A stretch of DNA of 64,000 bases from a virus: IMG/VR virus record IMGVR_UViG_3300048924_000100, positions 124,001 through 188,000 of that record; one strand, written 5' to 3'. This document shows, piece after piece, positions 35,001-44,353 of the stretch; position 1 is the stretch's first letter, and each line of letters starts with the position of its first letter. Below the pieces are notes generated by a model, which made no database searches, was not told where the DNA came from, and saw nothing but the letters and a program-made list of their open reading frames with translations. The position numbers were made by a program, and so were the translations under genes.

Positions 35001-36359
35001 ATGGAGATGCCAAAGCCAATAGCCAACATCATCGCTCACGCTAATGCCCTTGATCAAGTGGGTAATGAGCGGATCTTTACTGTTGACGCCATGGTGGTCA
35101 CTCCTACTGAGCAGATCCCCTTGTTGATCCCTAACGGGTTTGCCTGCTTGTCGTTGTTCGGACCTGCCCATGGGGGTGGTATCTCCCACAGCGACAACGC
35201 GCGTATCAAGGCACAGATCCAACCGGGTGTCTACATGCGTAAGGTATTGCCCAATAAGGATAACCTCTTCATTGAGGTGACCGAGCGGGTAGGCTTCCAG
35301 CAGGTGATGCGCCGCTGGCGTGCAGTGCCCCTGGGTGACTCTGATCCAGAGATGCAGGGTGGTAACTCGGCAATGGCTGACTTGTCAACCAAAGACGACA
35401 CCAACATGATTACCGTATCCTTCCAGTTGTTTGAGACAGGTTATGCCTTGCTCAAGAACGAGTTGGTTTCGGATACCCTGTTGATGGCCACGCTTAAGGA
35501 TGTGCTGCATGGCATTCTGACGGATTACGGTAGTCGACTTACCCTGACAGGTGGTGATGCGTTTAAGGGCGTGAACATCGAAGAGCCTGTGGACAATGCT
35601 CGGGTCTTCAGTCATGTGGCTATTCCTGCTGCCGTACCTCTGGTTAAACTGGGGATGTGGATGCAGGAGCATGACGAGTTCGGGTTCTACAACACGGGCT
35701 TGGGGATGTACTACAGGAAGGGTATGTGGTGGGTTTACCCACAGTACCGCACAGGACGGTATGAGACGGCTCCTAAGGTACTTAACGTGTACCGGGTGCC
35801 TGAAGACGTGATACCCACTCTGAAGCGCTCCTACTTCCAGGAAGGGAAGGCTCTGACGGTTCTGTCTACTGGTGGTGGGGTTACCAAAGACGGATCCGAC
35901 ATCAAGAAGCAGAACGTGGGTACGGGTAAGCGGATTGTTACCGCAGATGCGGCTATGGCTGAGACTGGGGTGTACTACAACAAAGGTCAGGCCATGACCA
36001 CCCGTGCTGACTCCCTGTCCGAGTACCAGACCTCTAAGCGTGCCAGTGGCGAAGAGATGGTGAGCTATCATGCAGAGCCTACCAACAACCTCTGTAAGCA
36101 CCTGACAGAGAACGCAAAGAACGACGGTAACCTGGTGCAGGTATCTTGGCACAACTCTGACGCTTCGCTGATTGATCCGGCTATGCCTGTTCGTTACTTC
36201 TACATGAGCGGTAGTAACAACCTCGTGTACAAGGAAGGCACTGTGCATGTAATCAAGTCAGAGTGGCAGATGGATACCCAAAGCACTGGGCAACCTACCT
36301 TCAGGGAGATTTCTCTTTTGGGGCTGTTCATCTCCGATGACGAGATACTGGTGGAATAA
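35001..36359 (+). CDS. Structural-type protein, possibly baseplate hub-like, 452 residues
   Basis: Begins with a compact mixed domain (about residues 1-110), then a middle domain rich in Tyr and Gly, and ends with strands of the type seen in phage hub proteins (YKEGTVHVIKSEWQ then an EISLLGLFI strand). The hub idea is a weak impression from pattern, not a recognised match. AAAGGAG precedes the start. Last large gene of the set, followed by a terminator-like hairpin. Confidence 0.55.
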   Translation: MEMPKPIANIIAHANALDQVGNERIFTVDAMVVTPTEQIPLLIPNGFACLSLFGPAHGGGISHSDNARIKAQIQPGVYMRKVLPNKDNLFIEVTERVGFQQVMRRWRAVPLGDSDPEMQGGNSAMADLSTKDDTNMITVSFQLFETGYALLKNELVSDTLLMATLKDVLHGILTDYGSRLTLTGGDAFKGVNIEEPVDNARVFSHVAIPAAVPLVKLGMWMQEHDEFGFYNTGLGMYYRKGMWWVYPQYRTGRYETAPKVLNVYRVPEDVIPTLKRSYFQEGKALTVLSTGGGVTKDGSDIKKQNVGTGKRIVTADAAMAETGVYYNKGQAMTTRADSLSEYQTSKRASGEEMVSYHAEPTNNLCKHLTENAKNDGNLVQVSWHNSDASLIDPAMPVRYFYMSGSNNLVYKEGTVHVIKSEWQMDTQSTGQPTFREISLLGLFISDDEILVE

Positions 36360-36455
36360 ATCTTCAGCCAGTTCCCTATGCCTATGCTCGAAAGAGTAGA
36401 ACTCTTGGGAAACCAGGGGGGAGGGAAGGTGGGAAATTCACGATATAGACTAAGC

Positions 36456-36474
36456 CCCTTACCGTAGGTAAGGG
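36456..36474 (+). terminator. Short hairpin terminator
   Basis: An 8-bp stem (36456-36463 with 36467-36474) with GTA loop and T-rich tail, in the 148-bp gap after the structural set. The rest of the gap holds a G-rich stretch (about 36414-36432) and no gene. Confidence 0.6.
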
Positions 36475-36507
36475 TTTCATTCTTCTGCTGTGGGGAGTAG
36501 GCGTCAA

Positions 36508-36705
36508 ATGAAAAGAACATTAAGTATCATTCCACCATCATTGTTGCGAAGCCATGTTAAACAAAATGGTCTGGTGCCGGTACCTGAACCTTTTAACCGT
36601 GAACTGTTGCCTTCGACAGCAACCCTGCTCGGTTTCATGCGTACTTGGGTTCAAAATGCTGAGGCCACGACCAAAGGACTGGAGGAACTGGGAAATGCTA
36701 AATAA
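36508..36705 (+). CDS. Small unknown protein, 65 residues
   Basis: Short basic/polar protein starting at ATG 36508 after GGGGAGTAGG. No signal or membrane segment. It overlaps the next small gene by 11 bp. Function unknown. Confidence 0.6.
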   Translation: MKRTLSIIPPSLLRSHVKQNGLVPVPEPFNRELLPSTATLLGFMRTWVQNAEATTKGLEELGNAK

Positions 36706-36838
36706 CCTTACCAAGAAAAAACTGACCATACTTGGCCTGATCTTCCCAAAGCCCTCCAAAAAGCAGCAAGAGGCGCGAGCGGAACTTGCCAAGGCAGATC
36801 ACGACAAATTGATTGAAAGCGCTCTACGCGTGTTGTAG
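36695..36838 (+). CDS. Very small basic protein, 47 residues
   Basis: Lys/Ala-rich helix-forming peptide with a hydrophobic patch (LTILGLIFP) near the N-terminus. GGAGG lies upstream of ATG 36695 within the previous gene, so it is translationally coupled. Too short for family assignment; the good ribosome site supports it as real. Confidence 0.55.
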   Translation: MLNNLTKKKLTILGLIFPKPSKKQQEARAELAKADHDKLIESALRVL

Positions 36839-36858
36839 CTCGTTGTAGCGGCTATATT

Positions 36859-36894
36859 AATACCCTAACCGCTCGTAGGAGCGGTTAGGGTATT
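36859..36894. terminator. Bidirectional hairpin terminator
   Basis: A perfect 16-bp stem (36859-36874 with 36879-36894) and GTAG loop between convergent genes. AT-rich on both sides. Confidence 0.87.
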
Positions 36895-36913
36895 AAGCTC
36901 CATTATATTTTCT

Positions 36914-38458
36914 TTATGCGGCTACACCGAAGTGATCGAAGTCATTCTCTAATTCGCCATTCTCATTTAGTCGTTGTGTCAAGCTACGACGGAAAGCAGG
37001 TTTCTTGTTAATGTCGTGAATCAAGCCTTGGTCAGGATGGAGATCATAGATCCCGAACCGTTCCTCTGGCAGACAACCCTCGCCCCGTTGTTTACCTACG
37101 CAATAGGTGAAGTAAACTTTGAAGGTTGTTTTGGCCACATGGATGGTGATGACCACATCCACTTCGTTGGTAATCTTGGTCGATGTTTCAGTAAGCGACT
37201 TACCAGAAACCTCTCGAGCAAAATATACCTCAGACTCTTCGTCAGATTCCTGTAGCTTCATCTTGGCTGCTGGAGACAATTGATGAGGAGTAAGGAAGCT
37301 GATACCGCGAGCAATAATGAAACCCCTGATCTTCCGGAAGTGCATTTGCAGCTTGTCGGACTTTGTTTCGCCAGGGATCTTGTCGATGTTTTGCAGACCG
37401 CAGTAGTCGTAGGCCCAGAAGATAATCTCGTGACCTTTGAGTTCCAGTTGACGGCAACGGGCGAACATGGTGTTAGCCGAGTCTTTACTGGAATCAATTT
37501 GGTTGATGATGAGATACCAACCATTTTCTTTAAAGCAACCCACAATAGCGCTAACGATATCGTCGTTGGCAGCCAGTTGGAAGTCAGACGTCTCGCCATG
37601 ACGTGCAGAGAGCGCCAACTTGTACATGCGCATGATGATCAGGTCCATGGTGTCTTCAGCAGACTCCAGGAGGATCGTAGGGATCTTGGCTTTGTCCCTG
37701 AGCATTGGTTTGTTGTACAGTCCAATACTCGCTACCATGTGACTTGTTGCCAAAGACTTACCTCGGTTAGTAAGTGCTTCGATCATGTACATCTTGCCAC
37801 GGCGGAAACCACCGTCAGGATTCAGGGCAATGTTCAAACCCTGGATACCGGTCTTCATGATACCTTCCAGACTGTTCTCACGCTTAGCCATGTCAATGAC
37901 TGCGTTAAACGAATCAGGAGTTTCAGAAGTAACTTGAGCAACTACTTCAGACTGTCGCTCTTCAAAGCCTTGGTTAACACCAGACTGTACCAGATCGATC
38001 AGGTTAGCCCAATCGTCTTTGCCCATGTCATTCAGATCTTTGAAGTAGAAGTCCTTAATAGCCTTCTTGAACTTCTTGGAGAACTCTTCACCTTCTGAGT
38101 TCAAACGGATCTCAGAGATGTGCTGATAGATCAGTTTGCGGGTCTGTTCATCCGTCGCTTGATCTTCCAACCCGTGAGTGATGGCCTCTTTCAGACCGTC
38201 ATCGTTCTTGATGAACATGTTCACACGTTGCAACAATGCTGATTTTATGACCGGTTCATCTTCAGGCTGTTTTAACAGCCAGTGGATAGTTGCGCGAATG
38301 CTGTCTCGAATACCTTTGTCTTGTGTGAAAACATCAGCATTGGGTACAGGCAACTCGTTTAACGTATCTACCAGTTCCGTGATTAGGTTAGTGTCCTTCA
38401 GCTTCTTAGCCTGATACAACGCGGACAACAACTTAACCAGTACCAATAAATCGTTCAT
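36914..38458 (-). CDS. DnaB-like replicative helicase (superfamily 4), 514 residues
   Basis: RecA-type ATPase core in the C-terminal half. The Walker A is ALTNRGKS near residue 231, atypical in lacking the usual first Gly. ILLESAEDT follows, like the DnaB SLEM strand; Walker B is IIFWAYDYCGL, and TPHQLSPAAK matches the DnaB sensor loop with Gln. The N-terminal 200 residues are helical, as in DnaB. It should unwind the fork with the phage polymerase. It is a lone minus-strand gene; its start is 23 bp from a divergent plus-strand gene. Confidence 0.75.
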   Translation of the reverse strand: MNDLLVLVKLLSALYQAKKLKDTNLITELVDTLNELPVPNADVFTQDKGIRDSIRATIHWLLKQPEDEPVIKSALLQRVNMFIKNDDGLKEAITHGLEDQATDEQTRKLIYQHISEIRLNSEGEEFSKKFKKAIKDFYFKDLNDMGKDDWANLIDLVQSGVNQGFEERQSEVVAQVTSETPDSFNAVIDMAKRENSLEGIMKTGIQGLNIALNPDGGFRRGKMYMIEALTNRGKSLATSHMVASIGLYNKPMLRDKAKIPTILLESAEDTMDLIIMRMYKLALSARHGETSDFQLAANDDIVSAIVGCFKENGWYLIINQIDSSKDSANTMFARCRQLELKGHEIIFWAYDYCGLQNIDKIPGETKSDKLQMHFRKIRGFIIARGISFLTPHQLSPAAKMKLQESDEESEVYFAREVSGKSLTETSTKITNEVDVVITIHVAKTTFKVYFTYCVGKQRGEGCLPEERFGIYDLHPDQGLIHDINKKPAFRRSLTQRLNENGELENDFDHFGVAA

Positions 38459-38481
38459 TAGGAAACCCCTAGGAGCTGAAA

Positions 38482-39030
38482 ATGATTCTTAAGACCCCCC
38501 AAGGGAAGTCAGTCCGTATTTTTTACCTGACCAGCGATATGCAACAGTTGCTGGCCCGTCAAGCAATTCCTGGCAGCGAGATCGCAAAGCTGTCAACATA
38601 TCATCAGAAGTTGACCTTCGGTGAAATCGCTAGCATCCTGAAGTTCCAATATATTGTGGCTCAACAGCTCGGCGTGTTGATGATCGATCCTAAACATCTG
38701 TTCGGTGAAGGTTACAACGCCGGCATGGTCGAGGCTGCATTTAATAGCCTGGACGGTGAAAGCTTATCCGCGATTGCTAAGGATACAAAGTCCTTCAGTT
38801 GCATCGATGCGGGCATGAATACCATTATCTTTCTATTTAATGGGGAGAACGCTCCTAAGGCTCCTGGCTTCGACACGCTGGAGTGTGTCACTTTCTCTAG
38901 CGCTTTGCTGGAAACAATTTTTGCTAAGGTGGGGTACATGGAATCCCACAATGGCAAAATCCCAAAACCTAACCAGGGTGAATTTACCTTGGCAGAGGTT
39001 TACAAACTGGTTAGTATCCAAAACCCGTAA
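38482..39030 (+). CDS. Unknown 182-residue protein
   Basis: Soluble protein with a helical N-terminal half and a strand-rich middle; no recognised motif. AGGAG precedes the start. Lies between the divergent helicase and the capsid gene, which has its own candidate promoter. Function unknown. Confidence 0.72.
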   Translation: MILKTPQGKSVRIFYLTSDMQQLLARQAIPGSEIAKLSTYHQKLTFGEIASILKFQYIVAQQLGVLMIDPKHLFGEGYNAGMVEAAFNSLDGESLSAIAKDTKSFSCIDAGMNTIIFLFNGENAPKAPGFDTLECVTFSSALLETIFAKVGYMESHNGKIPKPNQGEFTLAEVYKLVSIQNP

Positions 39031-39038
39031 CTTCACTG

Positions 39039-39047
39039 TATTTTATG
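39039..39047 (+). promoter_or_regulatory. Candidate late phage promoter upstream of the capsid gene
   Basis: GTATTTTATG at 39038-39047 is identical to the one at 9332-9341 and lies 60 bp before the capsid start. It overlaps a small inverted repeat (TGTGTA with TACACA, about 39046-39063). TATG-type late promoters are known in phiKZ; function here is inference. Confidence 0.5.
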
Positions 39048-39106
39048 TGTAGCGCTAATACACAGACAAATATATTTGTTCACATCCTCAGTAAAGGATT
39101 CGAGTC

Positions 39107-41287
39107 ATGGCCTTTAAACAAGTCACCGCGTCTCTGAAGAATACCGGAAACCTCTTCAGCGCCGTTCGTCAAGCCCTGGGCAACCAACAACTCAACACCG
39201 TCATTGGTGCTGAGAGCTTCGAAGTGTTCCAAGACGGCGTCAATCAGATCACTGGCGTCGAAAGCCACCAACTGACCACGCTGTTCAAGTCGGTCACTCC
39301 GAAGTCCTACGACGCGTTCTCTGGTTCCCTGAACCGTGCCTCTGTTCCTGGCACCGAAATGGCAATCATGAACGAAGCCGCTAAGGCTCTGGCCGAAGTA
39401 ACTGGTATCGAGGGTTTCTCGCTCCAGAACTTCAAAGGCAGCGAGATGGACATCAAGGCAGCTAACCTGACCTTGAACGCCCAGTCGCACCTGCAGACTC
39501 CAGCCGCCGAAGCACTGTTCTCCACCATCACCGTTCGTTACGAAGACGAAGGCGCTAACCTGGTAGTCCGCGCTGCGGGTATCGGTTCGTACGCCTACGG
39601 TAACAGCGCATGGCAGTCGGCTTCCGAGCTGCGTCCGATCTTCGGTCTGCTGCGCTCCGGCGAAATGTTCAAGGACGAAGTTCTGGCCGTGCATCCGGTA
39701 TATCCGGACGACGCTGGTGACGACAACCGCGACTTCTTCGTTGATACCGCGATCATCGCCGCTTCCACCGCTACCTACCCAGAAGCCGACGCTTATGGCC
39801 GTAGCAGCCACGCCACCCAGTACCTGAAAGTTCCGAACACCATTCCGAACCTTCTGGCTCTGACTCAGGTTCCTGGCCAGCGTCCATGGACCAGCACCGA
39901 TGAACTCGAGTCCAACTCGCTGGTCATCAAAGAAGTTCTGGCTTCGGCTAAGTTGGGTAACACCAACATCAACTTCTTCATCAACACCATTTCGATCTCG
40001 AACAACACCTTCGGCCCTACCAGCCAAGGCCAGTCGTCCGACGACCGTGAAGTGAACCTGCACCTGCGCGCTCTGCCAGGCTTCAGCGTGCTGGACAAAA
40101 CCGGCGCTACCGTCGGCGAAACCCTGTTCGCTTCGTTCAAGACCGCTGGTTACGAGCCTCTGCTCAACATCAGCATGAACGGCAACTACCAGCGTCAGAC
40201 CAACGAAATGCGTCTGAACTCTGGCCAGGTGACCGTCCACGGTCTGCGTGACCTGACCAACGGCAACGTTGTCACCATGCACAAAGCTGACGCAACTCAG
40301 AAAGCGCTGATCAAGTCCCTGACTCTGGGTGCTGTGACCGGTATCGATCTGGGCGGCAACGTCTCCAACACCTCCCGCGGTAACTTCGGCTACCGTATCG
40401 AAGTGTTCGATGCTGACAAGCGTCTGTCCGTTCGTCGCAACAGCCCAGTGTCGGTGAAATACCCGGTATCGGCTGACGACGTTAACCAGGGTTCCCTGGA
40501 CTTCGCGATTCAGCAAATGTCGATCGCGATCAACAACCAGTGCTCGAAGAAAGCTTTCGATGTGGCTCAGGAACACCTGAAGTACATCACTTCGATCGAC
40601 GGCTCCCCAGTTGTCGGCAACCAACAGGGCTCCAACGTCCTGCCAGGTCAGCACTACGTTTCGGCTGCAGCTGTTAACCGTTCGTTCAAGATCAAGGACC
40701 GTGTATCGTCCCTGGACTCGATCGACGTGTTCGACAACGTTGCTGCTGTGTTCCTGAACGAAATCAGCGACATCACTGCTGCCCTGAACACCAAGTCGGG
40801 TCTGGCTGCGATCGCTGAATACGGCGGCACTGACAAGATCGAATGGACCGTCGTGGTTCACCAGAACTTGGCGCGCTTCCTGATGCGTTCGGGCGATGCT
40901 CGTTCCCTGGGTCCGGTCACTCCAATGACCATCGTTGAGACCAACTTCGACAGCCAAATCGGCCAACTGCTGATCGTTCCGAAGAACACGTCCACCAACG
41001 ACTTCATCAACCCACTGGGCGGCATCGGCGTGAACATCTCGAAAGAGAACATCGTCGTGCAAGGCAACGTGACTCGTGACCAACAGGACTTCGGTGTGGT
41101 TATGACCATGCCTACCTACCGTCACTGGCCACTGAACGTTATCATCGGCTCGCTGACCATCGAAGATGCTCACGAGTTCCTGGGTGATGACGGTCTGCTG
41201 ACCAAGCTGGCTAAACAGGTTGTTGAAGTCCAAGGTATGAGCGATCTGATCGCTGCTACCGAAGGCAACGCGCCAGTAACCCCGTAA
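39107..41287 (+). CDS. Major capsid protein with processed propeptide, 726 residues
   Basis: Size matches the phiKZ-type major capsid protein (about 750 residues), and codon bias to C-ending forms is extreme, as expected for the most abundant virion protein. Five G-x-E sites crowd residues 34-113 (GAE 34-36, GVE 50-52, GTE 82-84, GIE 100-102 before GFSL, GSE 111-113), while the remaining 613 residues have one (GYE). So the first 113 or so residues look like a prohead-protease propeptide. The rest is a mixed strand-helix fold consistent with HK97-type capsid proteins, but I cannot trace the fold. Ribosome site AAAGGA. Two hairpins follow the gene. Confidence 0.78.
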   Translation: MAFKQVTASLKNTGNLFSAVRQALGNQQLNTVIGAESFEVFQDGVNQITGVESHQLTTLFKSVTPKSYDAFSGSLNRASVPGTEMAIMNEAAKALAEVTGIEGFSLQNFKGSEMDIKAANLTLNAQSHLQTPAAEALFSTITVRYEDEGANLVVRAAGIGSYAYGNSAWQSASELRPIFGLLRSGEMFKDEVLAVHPVYPDDAGDDNRDFFVDTAIIAASTATYPEADAYGRSSHATQYLKVPNTIPNLLALTQVPGQRPWTSTDELESNSLVIKEVLASAKLGNTNINFFINTISISNNTFGPTSQGQSSDDREVNLHLRALPGFSVLDKTGATVGETLFASFKTAGYEPLLNISMNGNYQRQTNEMRLNSGQVTVHGLRDLTNGNVVTMHKADATQKALIKSLTLGAVTGIDLGGNVSNTSRGNFGYRIEVFDADKRLSVRRNSPVSVKYPVSADDVNQGSLDFAIQQMSIAINNQCSKKAFDVAQEHLKYITSIDGSPVVGNQQGSNVLPGQHYVSAAAVNRSFKIKDRVSSLDSIDVFDNVAAVFLNEISDITAALNTKSGLAAIAEYGGTDKIEWTVVVHQNLARFLMRSGDARSLGPVTPMTIVETNFDSQIGQLLIVPKNTSTNDFINPLGGIGVNISKENIVVQGNVTRDQQDFGVVMTMPTYRHWPLNVIIGSLTIEDAHEFLGDDGLLTKLAKQVVEVQGMSDLIAATEGNAPVTP

Positions 41288-41309
41288 TAAGGGTTGCCGC
41301 AGCTTACTA

Positions 41310-41337
41310 CGGAGTCTTGACTCCCGAGTAGACTCCG
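41310..41337 (+). terminator. First hairpin after the capsid gene
   Basis: An 8-bp stem (about 41310-41317 with 41330-41337) and 12-base loop, followed by TTGTTG. May protect the message end or attenuate read-through. Confidence 0.55.
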
Positions 41338-41381
41338 TTGTTGCGTCTGCTGTTGTAACCCCTTTCACAAGGGACTAAATG

Positions 41382-41419
41382 TAAACCCCTCTCCTGCCTT
41401 CGGGTGGGGGAGGGGTTTA
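41382..41419 (+). terminator. Main hairpin terminator after the capsid gene
   Basis: A 13-bp stem with one G-T pair (41382-41394 with 41407-41419) and T-rich tail TGTTGCTTTTAG. The 233-bp gap 41288-41520 holds only these hairpins and an AT-rich stretch before the next gene. Confidence 0.8.
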
Positions 41420-41520
41420 TGTTGCTTTTAGATAATTTGCTAAGATATTTCAAACCTACATTATCAAAAGGATAAGTAACTACGAATTGGCTTTTAAGGA
41501 AGCCGGAAGAGGTTCTCAAC

Positions 41521-42657
41521 ATGACTACTGAACTCAATTGCTTCCAACTCAACTACCGTATCACCAATATCTCCAGCAAAGAGATCATTGTCAAGATCAA
41601 AGGCGGGTTGAGTTACATTGTGCAGCGTGGGAGTGAAGCCACCTACATCAATGAACAACAGATCCACGTGGTCATCGAGAACGTCTATCTGGACAACCTC
41701 AGGATCGATCACAACGCTGCTCTGACTAAGCTGGACAAATTCATCTTGGTGGAGTTGTCTAAGGAACATGAGCGGCTGAAGAAAAGCAACACTGAATACC
41801 ACATCCGTATGCCGGTGACCATGCGTGTCCAATTGGACCTGGTTAAAAGCATGGTGGAGCGTAATAACGCAATCCACAGCGAACTGCTCGGCATTACCAT
41901 GTACCTGGGTAGCGAGAACTTGGATCAACCTTGTCTCAATACTCCAGCCTTCACTATGAAGGAACTCTTCGAGAATCCTGGCGATGAGTCTGTACAAGGT
42001 AAAGCAGCACTGCACTACTTTGTTTACGTAAATGACCCACAACGGGTTAACAAACCACTCTACACGAACATCATGGGTAAATCGACTGAGGTACCGGTTG
42101 ACTGTGATGTAAACAAACAACCCGGATTGTATGTTGGCATTTCCCGCGGTATTGAACCACGGGGGACCCAATATTACGCCTTCGGCGAATTGGATGACCA
42201 GAAACTAACACATCTGGGTCTATTCAAGACTAAAGCCGAGTGTGATGCAGGAGGTAATACAGAACGGTTCTTGACGGCAGAGAGCAAGAACCGAGACCTT
42301 AATAAAGACGCCAACAGCATGCGTACCCAGATTGAAAACCTTACTGAGGCATTGGGTAAGTCTGAAACCAATGTCTTCCGCCTTAGCAATGATTTGACTA
42401 AATTGAAAGACGAGCACAAGCTCGAGATGAATGCTGTCAAGATGGAGCACCGTATGGAAGCTAACACCTTGAAGCATTCTGGCAAGATGGCATCGGACTT
42501 GTTTAAGTTCGAGACCCGTATTAAGGATACAGTGAACAAGGCGAACACTGATCTGGTAAAACAAAAGGGCGCCCAAAATTCCTGGGGGGATTTCGCTAAG
42601 GCTGTAGGTACCTTGGCGGGCGTAGCAATCACGGGGTATAAATTGCTAACTGCATAA
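41521..42657 (+). CDS. Unknown 378-residue protein with coiled coil
   Basis: Two mixed domains in the first 240 residues, then a Lys/Glu/Asn-rich coiled coil at about 255-345 and a small hydrophobic C-terminal helix (GTLAGVAITGYKLLTA). AAGAGG precedes the start. Between capsid and polymerase genes; possible membrane- or head-associated role. Codons less biased than the capsid gene. Function unknown. Confidence 0.65.
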   Translation: MTTELNCFQLNYRITNISSKEIIVKIKGGLSYIVQRGSEATYINEQQIHVVIENVYLDNLRIDHNAALTKLDKFILVELSKEHERLKKSNTEYHIRMPVTMRVQLDLVKSMVERNNAIHSELLGITMYLGSENLDQPCLNTPAFTMKELFENPGDESVQGKAALHYFVYVNDPQRVNKPLYTNIMGKSTEVPVDCDVNKQPGLYVGISRGIEPRGTQYYAFGELDDQKLTHLGLFKTKAECDAGGNTERFLTAESKNRDLNKDANSMRTQIENLTEALGKSETNVFRLSNDLTKLKDEHKLEMNAVKMEHRMEANTLKHSGKMASDLFKFETRIKDTVNKANTDLVKQKGAQNSWGDFAKAVGTLAGVAITGYKLLTA

Positions 42658-42667
42658 CGGAGCATCC

Positions 42668-44329
42668 ATGTCACTGAAATTAGCCAAGGCCATCGATAAC
42701 TCAATGGCGCGGTTTAACACCACCATCACGGAAGGGTTCCACCAGAACGAATTTGAAGGTGCTGTTCACTATTACGAGAATGCTCTGCGGATGATTTTTA
42801 AGAGCATCGAAAAACGTGGCGTGTTCTTCAAATGTGTGAAAGAGGTATCTCCGGATGAGTACATCAGTCACCTGATCCAAAGTAGCACCAAGCTGTTCGA
42901 TATCCACAAGGAAACCTTGTACCCGGTCAAGTTGATGTTTGAATACGTCAACCGAGCTGGTGAGATCATCGAGATGCAGCAGTACACCATGCTACCGTAT
43001 ACCGATGTCTATGGTGACTTGTGGTTGCGCGGTACCCAGTACAGCTTGCAGTTTGTATTGGCGGAACGTGGATTGCCGGTAACAAAAGAGAATGCCTTGT
43101 TTGTCAAGGTGTTGGGCTTCAAGTTCAAGATCGGTACTGAGCACTTCAAGTTCTCCCAGGTCCTCACCGACACGGGTAACCTGACGTACAAGACCACTGA
43201 GTTGAACCTGGCTGCTAACCGGTTCTACAGTCCTACCGAGTCACGCAAGATCAGCGACACCAAAACCCCTATGCCGTTGCTGGCATGGTACACCTTTGCT
43301 GATATGGGCTTCAGCAAGGCGATTGATCTCTTTGGGGAATGTGACTATGAGATCGCGCCTATCGAGGTGTTGGTAGCTGAATGCAGTCCTGAGGATCGTT
43401 GGGAGATCTTTACCCGCGCTTCTCGCTCCGGCAACGCTAAGTACTTGGGAGAGTTTGTCCCCCACGACTACGGCATCGCCATCCGTAACAAAAGCAGTAA
43501 GCGTAAAGAACTCAGCGCAATGGGCTTGCAGTATGCCAGTGCCCTGCTGTTCGTAGTAGATTGCCTTTCGTCGTACTTCGATATTGACAACATCGATAAC
43601 CCGGATTACTGGAAACTCATTATCGGTCGTTGCTCGGTTAAATCCGGTGACAGTAATGAGTACATCATGCGCTTGATGAATGAGCACTTTGATTCCATTA
43701 ACGAGTACCTCGACGAAGATTCGATCAAGAAGTTTGCCAGTCAGTCAATTGTAGTCAGCAACATGTTCGAGTTGTTTAACTACATCATTGCTAACCGCAG
43801 TGAGATTGTGCAAACCACGGATCGCGCAGACATGTTCCACAAGGAACTGGCGAGTCTGGAGTTTACGTTGGACAAGCTGATTACAGCCGCCAACAAGTTC
43901 AAGCACGAGATCAAAAACAACTCCGAGCTCAACCAGAAAAAGGTTGCTCGTTTCCTGACTAACAACTTTCACATTAAGGAGATTGACAATTCGCGCACAA
44001 CCAATCTCATTCAGGAAGCGACGCCAACCGATAACCCGTATGTGGACTATGTGTTGGGTTGTATGCCTCAGCATCGTGTTTATACGAATTCGACTAAAGC
44101 GAAGAAGCGTGGGGAGTTTGATCCCACGGACAGTGCAGGCAGCGCGCATGCGTCTATTGCATTCGTCAACAGCTTCCTTCGGGTAACTGGACCCTACCCG
44201 GATGGTCGAGGTTATCTCAACCCATGTGTATATTTGATTCAGGGCAAAACAACAGCGTTGGATCCTTCGCTGAAGTGGTTGTATCTGAAAACGGATAAGC
44301 GCCTACGCCACCGTGAACCCTTTGCTTAA
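42668..44329 (+). CDS. RNA polymerase beta-like subunit, N-terminal segment (candidate)
   Basis: 553-residue protein. Residues about 105-130 (LPYTDVYGDLWLRGTQYSL) resemble the beta N-terminal strand PLMTxxGTFxxxGTERV, and the C-terminal end (a Ser/His-Ala start then GRGYLNPCVYL) recalls the conserved HP...RxCPxETPxGxxxG region of beta. The split at this point, and the place three genes after the capsid gene, match phiKZ gp123, the non-virion polymerase beta N-terminal part. The match is by eye; an unrelated virion protein is the main alternative. GGAGC precedes the ATG. Confidence 0.5.
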   Translation: MSLKLAKAIDNSMARFNTTITEGFHQNEFEGAVHYYENALRMIFKSIEKRGVFFKCVKEVSPDEYISHLIQSSTKLFDIHKETLYPVKLMFEYVNRAGEIIEMQQYTMLPYTDVYGDLWLRGTQYSLQFVLAERGLPVTKENALFVKVLGFKFKIGTEHFKFSQVLTDTGNLTYKTTELNLAANRFYSPTESRKISDTKTPMPLLAWYTFADMGFSKAIDLFGECDYEIAPIEVLVAECSPEDRWEIFTRASRSGNAKYLGEFVPHDYGIAIRNKSSKRKELSAMGLQYASALLFVVDCLSSYFDIDNIDNPDYWKLIIGRCSVKSGDSNEYIMRLMNEHFDSINEYLDEDSIKKFASQSIVVSNMFELFNYIIANRSEIVQTTDRADMFHKELASLEFTLDKLITAANKFKHEIKNNSELNQKKVARFLTNNFHIKEIDNSRTTNLIQEATPTDNPYVDYVLGCMPQHRVYTNSTKAKKRGEFDPTDSAGSAHASIAFVNSFLRVTGPYPDGRGYLNPCVYLIQGKTTALDPSLKWLYLKTDKRLRHREPFA

Positions 44330-44353
44330 GCCAGGGGGTGTTAGGAGTGTGTA

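Noticed and set aside
36850-36860. TATATTAA as a second early promoter
   Set aside because: It differs from TATATTAC at the last base and sits directly before a terminator with no gene ahead on the plus strand.
39080-41368. Minus-strand open frame of 762 codons
   Set aside because: Exact antisense of the capsid gene; it exists because C-ending codons avoid reverse-strand stops.
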